A DNA stretch of 64,000 nt, taken from contig CAVOJD010000007.1 of NCBI GenBank assembly GCA_963696075.1, positions 1-64,000 on the forward strand. Reading direction: 5' to 3'. Below are positions 28,823-37,686 of this stretch, piece by piece. The stretch's first letter is position 1. Each line of letters opens with the position of its first letter. The notes under the pieces are model-generated. The model had not been told where the DNA came from, did no database searches, and saw only the letters and a program-made list of their open reading frames with translations. Source of the stretch: CAJQQK01 sp963696075 (GTDB lineage Bacteria; Pseudomonadota; Alphaproteobacteria; Rhizobiales; Hyphomicrobiaceae). Position numbers and translations under genes: made by a program.

Positions 28823-29578
28823 CTAGCGCCCCAGATAGACTTCAACGACACGCTCGTTCGCAGACACACTATCGATCGTGCCCTCCGCGAGCACCGAACC
28901 TTCATGCAGGCACGTCACCTTGACACCCAGCAACCGCACGAAATGCATGTCGTGCTCGACGACCACCACCGAGTGCGTCCTGGCAATATCGCGCAACAGA
29001 TGCGCCGTCTCCTCCGTCTCCGCATCCGTCATGCCCGCGACCGGCTCATCGACAAGCAGGAGTTTGGGGTCCTGCGCCAGGAGCATCGCAATCTCGAGCC
29101 ACTGCTTTTGGCCATGACTGAGATCGCCCGCAAGCCGCTCGCGATGATCGAGCAGGCGCACCCGTTCGAGCACCTCATCAATCCGCTCATCACCAATCCG
29201 GTTGCGCTCGCCGAACAGCGCCGACCACGCCGACCGCTCTCCCTTCAGCGCGAGGCGGATGTTGTCGCCAACCGTATGGCTCTCGAAAACCGTCGGCTTC
29301 TGGAATTTTCGTCCAATGCCGAGATTGGCGATCTCCGCCTCGTCGAGTTTCGAAAGATCATGACGCCCATCGAAAACCGCACTGCCCGTATCGGGCCGCG
29401 TCTTGCCCGTGATGACATCCATCATTGTCGTCTTGCCGGCCCCATTGGGCCCGATGATCGCGCGCATCTCTCCCGGCTCCAGATAGAGCGAGAGTTCATT
29501 GAGCGCTTTGAAACCATCAAACGACACCGAGATGCCGTCCAGATAGAGAACGCTTTGCGTGACGGGAAGCTCGCTCAT
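28823..29578 (-). CDS. urtD: Urea ABC transporter ATP-binding protein UrtD
   Basis: The second ATPase of the urea importer, about 251 residues. Walker A is GPNGAGKTTMMDVITG, the signature is LSHGQKQWLEIAMLL and Walker B is KLLLVDEPVAGMTDAE, the form typical of UrtD/LivG. ATG 29578 has GAGG six bases upstream. GTG 29590, which overlaps the urtC stop, is an alternative start. It sits between urtC and urtE. Confidence 0.96.
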   Translation of the reverse strand: MSELPVTQSVLYLDGISVSFDGFKALNELSLYLEPGEMRAIIGPNGAGKTTMMDVITGKTRPDTGSAVFDGRHDLSKLDEAEIANLGIGRKFQKPTVFESHTVGDNIRLALKGERSAWSALFGERNRIGDERIDEVLERVRLLDHRERLAGDLSHGQKQWLEIAMLLAQDPKLLLVDEPVAGMTDAETEETAHLLRDIARTHSVVVVEHDMHFVRLLGVKVTCLHEGSVLAEGTIDSVSANERVVEVYLGR

Positions 29579-29586
29579 GCCTGACC

Positions 29587-30738
29587 TCACTCCGCCGCCT
29601 GCGCGACCTGGTCACGCTTATCCGCTCCGCCCGCCGCTGGCCGCCGGAACCGCGCGAGCAGATCGCCCGCCGCCCCGACGATCCCCTTCGGCAGGAACAG
29701 CGTCGTGATGATGAACAGCCCCCCAAGCGCGAACAGCCAGTAGGGCGCCAGCGCACCAGTGGTGAAGACCGACTTCGCGAAGTTGACGGTAACCGCCCCA
29801 AGCGCCGCCCCTGTCAGCGTCCCACGTCCGCCGACCGCGACCCAGATCACCGCTTCGATGGAGTTGGCGGGAGCAAATTCCGACGGGTTGATGATACCGA
29901 CTTGCGGCACGTAAAGCGCGCCGGCAATGCCGGCCAGCGCCGCCGAGACGACGAACGCAAAGAGCTTGTAGTGCTCGACCCGGTAGCCGAGGAACCGCGT
30001 CCGGCTTTCCGCGTCACGGATCGAAACGAGAACCTTGCCGTAGGTCGACGTCACCAGCAGCCGGCACAGGATATAGGTCAGCGCCAGCGTGATGACGGTT
30101 GCAACATAAAGCCCGACCCGCGTGCCCTGCGCCTGGATGTCGTAGCCGAGAATATCCTTGAAGTCGGTCAGCCCGTTGTTGCCGCCAAACCCCATCTCGT
30201 TACGGAAGAAGGCGAGCATCAAGGCATACGTCATGGCCTGCGTGATGATCGACAGATAGACCCCCGTCACCCGCGAACGGAACGCAAGCCACCCGAACAC
30301 GAACGCGAGCAGCCCCGGCACGGCCACGATCATCAGCGCGGCAAAGAAGAAGCTGTCGAACCCCCACCAGAACCACGGCAACTCAGGCCAGTTGAGGAAC
30401 ACCATGAAGTCCGGCAGCTCCGGGTGCGCATAGACACCCCGCGTACCGATCTGGCGCATCAGGTACATGCCCATCGCATAGCCCCCGAGCGCGAAGAACG
30501 CCGCATGGCCAAGCGAAAGGATGCCGCAAAACCCCCACACGAGATCAAGCGCAACCGCCAGGATCGCATAGCAAAGATACTTGCCAAAGAGCGACACGAT
30601 GTGCGTCGGCACATGCAGGAAATGGTCGACCGGCAGCAGCAGGTTCGAGGCCGGCACAAGCACGGCGGCAGCCAGCAGAACGCCGAGAAAGATCCGGCTG
30701 CCCGTATCGCTGAGGTTGAAGAGCGCGCGTGTGATCAT
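29587..30738 (-). CDS. urtC: Urea ABC transporter permease UrtC
   Basis: A 383-residue inner-membrane permease of the branched-chain amino acid/urea class. It has around ten hydrophobic segments and the family signature WGFCGILSLGHAAFFALGGY. Further on is FLGYRVEHYKLFAFVVSA and VAVGGRGTLTGAALGA, conserved in UrtC/LivM. It overlaps urtB upstream by 4 bp and urtD closely downstream. It forms the pore with UrtB. Confidence 0.96.
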   Translation of the reverse strand: MITRALFNLSDTGSRIFLGVLLAAAVLVPASNLLLPVDHFLHVPTHIVSLFGKYLCYAILAVALDLVWGFCGILSLGHAAFFALGGYAMGMYLMRQIGTRGVYAHPELPDFMVFLNWPELPWFWWGFDSFFFAALMIVAVPGLLAFVFGWLAFRSRVTGVYLSIITQAMTYALMLAFFRNEMGFGGNNGLTDFKDILGYDIQAQGTRVGLYVATVITLALTYILCRLLVTSTYGKVLVSIRDAESRTRFLGYRVEHYKLFAFVVSAALAGIAGALYVPQVGIINPSEFAPANSIEAVIWVAVGGRGTLTGAALGAVTVNFAKSVFTTGALAPYWLFALGGLFIITTLFLPKGIVGAAGDLLARFRRPAAGGADKRDQVAQAAE

Positions 30739-32363
30739 GCCTCGATCGCTCTCCCCTTGAGCGCGAACAAGCCGCGCGGGCGTTTTTGAATAAACAGAAT
30801 GAGCAGCACCAGGATCGCGATTTTTGCGAGCACCGCACCGGCCCAGGGCTCAAGGAACTTGTTTGTCACGCCGAGTGCAAATGCAGAGACGAGCGTCCCC
30901 CAGAGGTTCCCCACGCCCCCAAACACGACGACCATGAAGCTGTCGATGATGTAATTCTGCCCGAGGTTGGGTGAGACGTTGTCGATCTGACTGAGCGCGA
31001 CGCCGGCAATCCCGGCGACACCGGACCCGAGCCCGAACGTCATCGCGTCGACATAGCCGGTGCGAATCCCCATCGAGGCCGCCATCCGCCGGTTCTGCGT
31101 CACCGCCCGCATCTGCAGCCCAAGCGTGGTGAGCTTCAGGATCGCGAGAAGCGCAGCGAACACGACAAGGCAGAACACGATGATCCAGAGCCGGTTGTAG
31201 GTGATCGCCAGCCCGAACAACTCGAACCCGCCCGACATGTAGGAGGGCGCGGAGACATCCTGGTTGGTCGGCCCGAACGTCGTGCGAACCGCCTGCTGCA
31301 GGATCAGGCTCACGCCCCACGTCGCCAGCAGCGTCTCAAGCGGCCGCCCGTAAAGAAAGCGAATGATACCGCGCTCGATTGCAATCCCGACGGCGCCCGC
31401 AACCAAAAAAGCCGCCGGCACCGCCACCAACAGCGAAAGGTCGAACGCACCGGGTGCGTAGGCGCGGAACACCTCCTGCACCACGAACGTCGTGTAGGCG
31501 CCGAGCATAACCATCTCGCCGTGCGCCATGTTGATGACGCCCATCACGCCGAACGTGATTGCAAGCCCGATCGCAGCCAGCAGCAGCACCGAACCAAGCG
31601 ACAGGCCATACCAGATGTTCTGCACCTGCTTGATCCACTGCAGCCGGCGTTCGATCGCCTTGACCGCGCTTTGGGCCGCCTCGCGAACGGCGACATCCTC
31701 ATCACTCAGCGTCGTGCGCAAAGCCGCGATCGCTTCTTGGTTCCCTTGGCTCCGGAGCAAGTCGACGGCAGCCACCTTGTCCGCCGCCGGCCGCGTCCCG
31801 TCGGCCAGAATGAGACTGGCCCGCGTCAGTTGGAAGGCGTTGCGCACGGCTGGATCGCTCTCGCTCTCCAGCAATTTTTCAATGGCCGGCAGCGCTGAAA
31901 CATCGCGCGCCCGCATCACCGCTTCCGCCGCCGCCACCCGCCGGACGGGATCCTTGTCCCGCAGCCGCAAAGTCCCGAGCGCCGCCTTGACCGCATTGCG
32001 CACCCGGTTGTTGATGCGCACGCCCTCAAGCCCGTCGGGCCTGCCCGAAAGTGCCGCTCCGGTGACAAAGTCGAAATAAGTGTTGCCGTCGCGATAGGCG
32101 CCTTGTCCCCCGTCCTTGGCGACATAGACCCGGCGCCCGGAAAGCAACGTCAGCACCCTGCCCGCATGCTCAGCGCCCGAACCAGCAACAGCATCAACGC
32201 CATCAAGAATTTCAGAATAGGAGCCCGTCGCAAACAGTTGGAGCGCGGCCTTCATCTGCGCGCCACCATCCGTGTCGCGTGCCGCCTCCTGCGCGCCAGC
32301 CGTCATCAAACCGGCCACGATCAGAAATGCCGTCGCAATCAAACGTCTCAAGATCATCGCCAT
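30735..32363 (-). CDS. urtB: Urea ABC transporter permease UrtB with N-terminal extension
   Basis: About 542 residues. A signal peptide (MILRRLIATAFLIVAGLMTAGAQ) leads a periplasmic HEAT-like helical domain of some 230 residues (AVREAAQSAVKAIERR near its end). The LivH-like permease core follows, with VMGVINMAHGEMVMLGAYTTF and VFGGVGNLWGTLVSA. The N-terminal extension is characteristic of UrtB and sets it apart from amino acid permeases. I chose ATG 32363 (MAMILRRL) because the frame upstream shows no signal-like sequence. It overlaps urtC by 4 bp. Confidence 0.95.
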   Translation of the reverse strand: MAMILRRLIATAFLIVAGLMTAGAQEAARDTDGGAQMKAALQLFATGSYSEILDGVDAVAGSGAEHAGRVLTLLSGRRVYVAKDGGQGAYRDGNTYFDFVTGAALSGRPDGLEGVRINNRVRNAVKAALGTLRLRDKDPVRRVAAAEAVMRARDVSALPAIEKLLESESDPAVRNAFQLTRASLILADGTRPAADKVAAVDLLRSQGNQEAIAALRTTLSDEDVAVREAAQSAVKAIERRLQWIKQVQNIWYGLSLGSVLLLAAIGLAITFGVMGVINMAHGEMVMLGAYTTFVVQEVFRAYAPGAFDLSLLVAVPAAFLVAGAVGIAIERGIIRFLYGRPLETLLATWGVSLILQQAVRTTFGPTNQDVSAPSYMSGGFELFGLAITYNRLWIIVFCLVVFAALLAILKLTTLGLQMRAVTQNRRMAASMGIRTGYVDAMTFGLGSGVAGIAGVALSQIDNVSPNLGQNYIIDSFMVVVFGGVGNLWGTLVSAFALGVTNKFLEPWAGAVLAKIAILVLLILFIQKRPRGLFALKGRAIEA

Positions 32364-32453
32364 TCCGGCTGGTTCCCCGCCGCGCCGCGTTGGCCCGCGG
32401 CTATGATTGATTGGGTCGCTCGAATTTCGATCGACCGTTCGTCGTCGGTAACG

Positions 32454-32481
32454 GGTGGCGCCGGCAGAAGCCGGCGCCACC
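32454..32481 (-). terminator. Strong hairpin between urtA and urtB (partial terminator / RNA stabiliser)
   Basis: GGTGGCGCCGGC (32454-32465) and GCCGGCGCCACC (32470-32481) form a perfect 12-bp stem with a 4-base loop. It lies just downstream of the urtA stop and has no long U-run. Such hairpins after binding-protein genes commonly protect the upstream mRNA or reduce read-through, giving more UrtA than permease. That role is inferred from position. Confidence 0.75.
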
Positions 32482-32498
32482 ACGCCGATGTTGGGGGA

Positions 32499-33794
32499 TC
32501 AATCGGCGCTGCCACACTTGCCCGTTTTGGTGTTGAAGTTGCCGCACTTCTTGCCCGGCCAATCGGAGACCAGGTCCTTCGAACCCGGCAGGTGATCGGA
32601 CCACGCATCGCCCGGCACCAGGCCATCGGTCTTCCACACGGTCGCGAACTGGCCGTCTTCCAGGATCTCACCGACCAGCACCGGCTTGGTGATGTGGTGG
32701 TTCGGAAGCATCTTCGATGTACCACCCGTCAGGTTCGGCACTTCGACACCGACGATGGCATCGATGACCTTGTCGGGATCTGTCGACTTCGCCTTCTCCA
32801 CCGCCTTCACCCACATGTTGAAGCCGATGTAGTGGGCTTCCATCGGGTCGTTGGTGACGCGCTTGTCATCCTTGATGAACGCCTTCCACTTCTTGATGAA
32901 CTCGGCGTTGGCCGGGTCCTCAATGCTCATGAAATAGTTCCATGCAGCGAGATGGCCGACGAGGTTGGTCGTATCGAGACCGGCAAGCTCTTCTTCACCG
33001 ACCGAGAACGCGACGACAGGAATATCGGTCGCCTGCACGCCCTGGTTGGCGAGTTCCTTGTAGAACGGCACGTTGGCATCACCGTTGATGGTCGAGACCA
33101 CCGCGGTCTTCTTGCCCGCAGAACCGAACTTCTTGATGTCGGCCACGATCGTCTGCCAGTCGGAGTGCCCGAACGGCGTATAGTTGATCATGATGTCTTC
33201 GGCCGCGACGCCCTTGGCCTTCAGGTAGGCCTCGAGGATCTTGTTGGTCGTGCGCGGATAGACGTAGTCGGTGCCGGCAAGAACCCACCGCTTCACCGAG
33301 CCGCCATCCTCACTCATGAGATAGTCGACCGCCGGGATCGCCTGCTGGTTCGGTGCAGCACCTGTGTAGAAGACGTTGCGCTCCGATTCCTCGCCCTCAT
33401 ACTGGACGGGATAGAACAGGATGTTGTTGAGCTCCTTGAAGACCGGCAGCACCGACTTGCGCGACACTGACGTCCAACAGCCGAACACCGCGGCCACTTT
33501 CTGCTGCGTAATGAGTTCGCGCGCCTTTTCCGCGAACAGGGGCCAGTTGGACGCCGGGTCGACGACCACCGCCTCCAGCTTCTTGCCAAGCAGCCCGCCC
33601 TTCTTGTTCTGCTCCTCGATCAACATCAGCATGACGTCCTTCAACGTCGTCTCACTGATCGCCATCGTGCCTGAGAGCGAGTGAAGGATGCCGACTTTGA
33701 TGGTGTCTTGGGCTTTGACGGGACTGGCGATACCGAGCGCCACCGACAGCCCCATGGCCGCCGATGCAAGAACTGAACGTCGCGTGAAGCGCAT
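32499..33794 (-). CDS. urtA: Urea ABC transporter substrate-binding protein UrtA
   Basis: A 431-residue periplasmic urea-binding protein. The N-terminus FTRRSVLASAAMGLSVALG has a twin-arginine-like or Sec signal, followed by DTIKVGILHSLSGTMAISE, the standard start of mature UrtA. Later motifs include VVDPASNWPLFAEKARELI and PVQYEGEESERNVFYTGA, which are specific to urea binders rather than amino acid binders. It is the first gene of the urt-ure locus and has its own sigma-54-type promoter just upstream. Confidence 0.97.
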   Translation of the reverse strand: MRFTRRSVLASAAMGLSVALGIASPVKAQDTIKVGILHSLSGTMAISETTLKDVMLMLIEEQNKKGGLLGKKLEAVVVDPASNWPLFAEKARELITQQKVAAVFGCWTSVSRKSVLPVFKELNNILFYPVQYEGEESERNVFYTGAAPNQQAIPAVDYLMSEDGGSVKRWVLAGTDYVYPRTTNKILEAYLKAKGVAAEDIMINYTPFGHSDWQTIVADIKKFGSAGKKTAVVSTINGDANVPFYKELANQGVQATDIPVVAFSVGEEELAGLDTTNLVGHLAAWNYFMSIEDPANAEFIKKWKAFIKDDKRVTNDPMEAHYIGFNMWVKAVEKAKSTDPDKVIDAIVGVEVPNLTGGTSKMLPNHHITKPVLVGEILEDGQFATVWKTDGLVPGDAWSDHLPGSKDLVSDWPGKKCGNFNTKTGKCGSAD

Positions 33795-33834
33795 ACCGGA
33801 CTCCGATTGAATGGTTTCTGACGGTTAACACTTC

Positions 33835-33849
33835 GCAAACCATGTGCCA
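33835..33849 (-). promoter_or_regulatory. Sigma-54 (RpoN)-type promoter of the urt-ure operon
   Basis: On the minus strand the sequence reads TGGCAC-ATGGT-TTGC. This is an exact match to the -24/-12 core TGGCAC-N5-TTGC, including spacing. The -12 element is about 41 bp from the urtA start, leaving a short leader. In proteobacteria such promoters upstream of urt genes are activated by NtrC under nitrogen limitation. I found no unambiguous NtrC site in the AT-rich DNA further upstream. Confidence 0.75.
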
Positions 33850-34060
33850 GTCGCGGCGCGCAGCAAAAAATTGGTACAAACATATGATTTATATGTATTT
33901 TATAGATCAGACGACGCCTCAACCCAAGAACAGGCGACGTCGCAGGGCGCTCATTTCACCAGCAATTAGCCGAAATATTGGGCAATCACGAAATCCGCAC
34001 ATAATTCGTGCGCACACGAAATAGGCAGCGCCCCCGCCGCTCGGCATGACGCCCGCCGCA

Positions 34061-35017
34061 TCAGCGGAAATTGAAGGAGATCGAAAAGGTAAGCTGCGCC
34101 GCACTGGCGCCCTGCGGCGGCCGCGGAAAAGGCTGCGAGCGGCGAACGGCCGAGATCGCCGCCTGATCAAGCGCCCCGCTCCCGCTCGAGCGCGCGAGCC
34201 GGACAAACCGAAGCCCGCCGCCACCTGAAACACCGAACGTGACGACCGCCCGCCCGACACCGCCAGCAGACGGACTGTTCGAGAGAATACGCGCCCGCAC
34301 CCGCGCACCGTAACTGCGCACCGCGCCATCACCCGCACGCACCGCCGTCCGCCCGCCTCCACGCGACACGCCACCCGCACCTTGCCGGCTCGAACCAGCC
34401 CGCACCGCATCCCCGGCCGGCCGCGCGACCCGCGCGCGCGGCACCTCGACACGACGCGCCGGACGCGCGTCGCGACGCGAACGCTCAGGCTTTTTCTGCC
34501 GCCCGTCGCCATCAGCGTCAGCTCGCGGAGCAACCGGCTTCGCCGGACGAACGGGCCTGACATCCGGAATCGGTGGCACCGACACCGTGGATTGTGGCGT
34601 GGTGGATTGCGGCGCCACCTGACGCCCTTCATCCGGCGCAACCGTTGGCAACCCCTGACCAACACTCGGCGCGACAGGCGCCGCCGAGGCGCTCACCACA
34701 CCACCGGCCTCACGCGGCCGCAGGGCTTCGACCCGCGTCGCCGCCACAGCCTCCGAACGCATGCCCACAAGAGCAGCCGGCGCGACTGGCTGCACCTGAA
34801 GCCGCTCCACCTCACGCGCCGCCGCGGGCGCAACCGGCGCTCCGCCAACCGCACCGCCGAGAATACCTTGAAGCGAACCGGAAACCGAAACCTCGGGCCC
34901 CGCCCCGCCGCGCACCGCTCCACCCTCCGGCAGCCGCACCCCGACCGCCACGCCAGCATGCACCAATAGTGACGCAGCAAGCGCAATGCTCCAGATCTTC
35001 CAACCAAGACCACTCAT
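34061..35017 (-). CDS. tonB: TonB-family energy transducer
   Basis: A 318-residue protein. A short cytoplasmic tip and one membrane anchor (IWSIALAASLLVHAGVAVGV) come first. A long Pro/Ala/Arg-rich periplasmic spacer follows (about 40-225), then a C-terminal TonB domain (VGRAVVTFGVSGGGGLRFV to FSISFNFR) that contacts outer-membrane receptors. It starts within the preceding exbD by a 4-bp overlap and is the last gene of exbB-exbD-exbD-tonB. It transmits proton motive force to TonB-dependent transporters. None is adjacent, so the cargo is unknown. Confidence 0.9.
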   Translation of the reverse strand: MSGLGWKIWSIALAASLLVHAGVAVGVRLPEGGAVRGGAGPEVSVSGSLQGILGGAVGGAPVAPAAAREVERLQVQPVAPAALVGMRSEAVAATRVEALRPREAGGVVSASAAPVAPSVGQGLPTVAPDEGRQVAPQSTTPQSTVSVPPIPDVRPVRPAKPVAPRADADGDGRQKKPERSRRDARPARRVEVPRARVARPAGDAVRAGSSRQGAGGVSRGGGRTAVRAGDGAVRSYGARVRARILSNSPSAGGVGRAVVTFGVSGGGGLRFVRLARSSGSGALDQAAISAVRRSQPFPRPPQGASAAQLTFSISFNFR

Positions 35018-35475
35018 TGCCCCGACCGCTCGACCATCAACGCCACCCGCTCGACCCCGGCCCCCTTGAGCACGCCCGATACGTCAAGCAAACGCTTTGC
35101 TGGCAGCCGTCCGTCCGCAACGATCGTAAAGCCCCCCCGCCCATCCAACAAAGCCCTGCGCGAGACCTGCGCCCGAACCAATTCCGCCAGCGTCGCAAGA
35201 TCGACATCCTGGCCCCGATAGGTGAGACGGCCGTCCTGACGAACGATCAGGACACCCGGCGACACGACCTCCGCATCACCCTTCGCGACCTTGGCCAACG
35301 CAACGTCACGGGCAGAAAACGGCCTCAGCGCGCCAGCCACCACAAAGAAAATCAGGATCAGAAAGACAATATTGATGAGGCTCGTCAGATCAGGCTCACG
35401 CCGCCGCCCGCCCACCGGTTTTCGGCCGCCAAGACGCCCCGCAAACGTTTTCCCAGCCCGCCGATTGAGCGCCAT
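35014..35475 (-). CDS. exbD: ExbD/TolR-family biopolymer transport protein (second copy)
   Basis: About 153 residues with one N-terminal transmembrane helix carrying the conserved aspartate region (EPDLTSLINIVFLILIFFVVAGAL). A periplasmic ExbD domain ends in ALMVERSGQ. In the helix the usual LIDVVF is LINIVF here, so the proton-path aspartate is replaced by asparagine. This copy may therefore be structural rather than catalytic. ATG 35475 has GAGGGG close upstream; GTG 35487 overlapping the previous stop is the alternative. It partners with ExbB and the first ExbD. Confidence 0.86.
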   Translation of the reverse strand: MALNRRAGKTFAGRLGGRKPVGGRRREPDLTSLINIVFLILIFFVVAGALRPFSARDVALAKVAKGDAEVVSPGVLIVRQDGRLTYRGQDVDLATLAELVRAQVSRRALLDGRGGFTIVADGRLPAKRLLDVSGVLKGAGVERVALMVERSGQ

Positions 35476-35483
35476 CACGCCCC

Positions 35484-35873
35484 TCACTCAACCACGCGCA
35501 CGGCTCGGAACGCCGCCCGCCGCACGATCGCAAGTCCCGCCGCGAGATCCATCGTCCGCGCGCCCGCGCGCACAACGATAACAGCCTCCGACTTCCCCTC
35601 ACCGACGAGACGATGGAGCAGCGGCTCCATTTCATGCTTCGCCACGGCCCGGCCATCAACCCGGAATTGCAGATCACCACCGACATGGACGAGTGCAATT
35701 TTGCTCATGTCCGCTACCGTCGCAGCCCCACCCCCCGCCGTCTCAAGCTTCACCGTCCCGAACTTCAGGAATGTCGAAGCCAGCATGAAGAAGACGAGCA
35801 GAAGAAACACGACGTCGATCAGCGGCGTCAGATTGATCAGCCCGCGCCGGCGTTGAGGCCTACTCAGCTGCAT
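35484..35873 (-). CDS. exbD: ExbD/TolR-family biopolymer transport protein (first copy)
   Basis: About 129 residues from ATG 35873. RGLINLTPLIDVVFLLLVFFMLAST is the single membrane helix with the proton-conducting aspartate. A small periplasmic domain follows (VHVGGDLQFRVDGRAV, AVIVVRAGARTMDLAAGLAIVR). It overlaps exbB by about 14 bp and the second exbD closely. With ExbB it forms the proton channel that drives TonB. Confidence 0.92.
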   Translation of the reverse strand: MQLSRPQRRRGLINLTPLIDVVFLLLVFFMLASTFLKFGTVKLETAGGGAATVADMSKIALVHVGGDLQFRVDGRAVAKHEMEPLLHRLVGEGKSEAVIVVRAGARTMDLAAGLAIVRRAAFRAVRVVE

Positions 35874-36585
35874 GACGCCCCCGCGCCGCATTGCCTGACC
35901 CGCCACCAGCACCCGACAGATCACGATCGATCAACGACGGCTCGCCCGCCCGCGCTGTAAAAACGCGCGTCAACGCCGTCTCCGCCAGAACCGTTTCGCG
36001 CTCGATCCGCCCCTCGAACCAATAAAGCGCCAGCCCCGCGGGGATCGCGACCGCCAACCCGACCGCCGTGGTGATCAGCGCCACCCAAATGCCACCGGCA
36101 AGCGCGGCAGGGTCCGCATCACCGCCCGATGCCTGCAATGCCTGAAACGCGCCCATCATGCCGATAACGGTCCCGAAAAGCCCAAGCAGCGGTGCCACCT
36201 GCGCCGTCGCCTCCAGAACACGCAGATAGGACCGCAACCCTTGCAGACCGTTTTCCGCGACCTGCGCGGCATCCTCGCGCGCGATCGCCTCTCCATGCCC
36301 CGCTGCAAGATGGCGAATAGCGCACTCAGTCGCACGCGCCGCAGCGCCGCCTCGCCCCCTGAGGACAACGAGCGCGCCATCCGCGTCACCGCTCGCCCAT
36401 ATCGAAAGCGCCGATCGAACAGCACCTCCCCGCCCGACGCCGACGGCCAGGAACTGCACGAACTTCGCCAGCGCCACCGTCAACGCGATCACCGACATGA
36501 CCGCAAGAATGACAACAACCGGCCCGCCCGCCTCGAACAACTGCCCGAGCCGGCCAAAATCGATGCTGCCACCCCAATCGTTCAC
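35860..36585 (-). CDS. exbB: ExbB/TolQ/MotA-family proton channel protein
   Basis: About 241 residues with three membrane segments: VVVILAVMSVIALTVALAKFVQFL, then VAPLLGLFGTVIGMMGAFQAL (the conserved GLFGTVIGMM motif) and ALITTAVGLAVAIPAGLALYWF. It forms the membrane motor with ExbD. GTG 36585 (VNDWGGSID) gives a typical start; TTG 36630 with GGAG upstream is possible and adds 15 residues. First gene of the exbB-exbD-exbD-tonB operon. Confidence 0.93.
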   Translation of the reverse strand: MNDWGGSIDFGRLGQLFEAGGPVVVILAVMSVIALTVALAKFVQFLAVGVGRGGAVRSALSIWASGDADGALVVLRGRGGAAARATECAIRHLAAGHGEAIAREDAAQVAENGLQGLRSYLRVLEATAQVAPLLGLFGTVIGMMGAFQALQASGGDADPAALAGGIWVALITTAVGLAVAIPAGLALYWFEGRIERETVLAETALTRVFTARAGEPSLIDRDLSGAGGGSGNAARGRHAAE

Positions 36586-36784
36586 GCGCGACGAACCTTC
36601 CCAACAACTCGACCGGACCTTGCCGGTCAAATACTCCGCCAGCCCTCATACCATGCCGCCGGACAATCCCCCACCACGCCAGAAAGCGAACATCCGCCTG
36701 TGGTGAACAGACGCCGTCAACAGCGACGCGGATACCCCACATACCCCGCCAGGGACAATGATTTTTCGAAGTATTTCAAACGGA

Positions 36785-36812
36785 AACGGCGAGCCTTGCG
36801 GGGCTCGCCGTT
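36785..36812 (-). terminator. Rho-independent-type terminator after marR
   Basis: AACGGCGAGCC (36785-36795) pairs with GGCTCGCCGTT (36802-36812), a perfect 11-bp GC-rich stem. On the minus strand it is followed by a weakly T-rich tail (TTTCCGTTTG). It lies about 50 bp beyond the marR stop and before the exbB promoter region. Confidence 0.75.
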
Positions 36813-36859
36813 CTACAACCGATGCCAACCCAAACCCTCGGGCCTGAGCCATGACACCA

Positions 36860-37354
36860 TTAGATATCCCTGGACGAGGCCGCGAATTCGCCATCCAGGT
36901 CAGCCTGGCAATAGTCCGCAATGCGCTTCAGGCTTTCCTTGAATTGCTGGACACCGCCCTCCGGCAGCGCCGCGAGCAATCGCTCCTCCGCCGCACGCAC
37001 AACCGGCTCCGCCAACGCGATTGCCTCGCGCCCGGCATCGGTCAACTCGATCGCATAGGCCCGCGCATCTTCAATTTTGCGCTGCCGGCGCAACAGCCCC
37101 TTCCGCTCCAGCCGCCGCACGATATCAGACAGCGTCGACCGATCGATCGCGGTGCGCTGCACCAGCGCCGCCTGGCTGACACCACTTTCCTCACCAACCA
37201 TCGAAAGAACCACGTACTGACGCGGCGTCAAAGATTGCCGATCGATTGAAACATAGAATGCACTGAGCGCGCATTGATCCGCGCGATGCAAAAGGTGCAA
37301 TGCCGACTTGCCAAGCTCAACGCGTGGCGCTTCACAAACATTCGTATCGACCAT
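36860..37354 (-). CDS. MarR-family transcriptional regulator
   Basis: A 164-residue winged-helix regulator. SLTPRQYVVLSMVGEESGVSQAALVQRTAIDRSTLSDIVRRLERKGLLRRQR spans the DNA-binding domain (about 50-105), with the wing KIEDARAYAIELTDAGR. Start ATG 37354. The ligand and targets are unknown. MarR proteins usually repress nearby genes in response to small aromatic or oxidative signals. The divergent XRE-TetR gene and the exb-tonB operon are the nearest candidates. Confidence 0.92.
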   Translation of the reverse strand: MVDTNVCEAPRVELGKSALHLLHRADQCALSAFYVSIDRQSLTPRQYVVLSMVGEESGVSQAALVQRTAIDRSTLSDIVRRLERKGLLRRQRKIEDARAYAIELTDAGREAIALAEPVVRAAEERLLAALPEGGVQQFKESLKRIADYCQADLDGEFAASSRDI

Positions 37355-37686
37355 TGTTCACTCTCCAATTCTGCCCAGAAGTAGCCTACCGAACCGCTCG
37401 GCAAGAACGGCTCCTCAGGCCCCAAGGGAAGTACTACTTACCTAAGCCGAAACGAACGACCATTTCCGACGCCGATGCCGAACAGATGAATTCCGAAAAC
37501 GCTCGCCACAAGAACTGACAAAATTCCAGCAATGACCGGAGTCGTCATCCAAAAGCAAGCATCGGCCAAAACAGCCGCCCCTCCAGCAGGACACAAATTT
37601 AAGGTAATTAATTCTTACGTACTATGTCAATCCGTACTGTCTATGATAGTTGGATTCTATCCCCGGCAAACCGCGACGAGGTTAAC
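37355..37686. promoter_or_regulatory. Divergent promoter region marR / XRE-TetR
   Basis: This 330-bp region separates marR from the XRE-TetR gene. The part nearest the latter (about 37595-37660) is AT-rich, with two ACGTACTATGTC / CCGTACTGTC-like repeats at ~37617 and ~37631, spaced roughly one and a half helical turns apart. They may be an operator. No gene is supported. Confidence 0.45.

Noticed and set aside
33919..34665. Minus-strand frame of 248 codons overlapping tonB
   Set aside because: Arg/Ser-rich shadow in an alternative frame of the tonB spacer; no domain.
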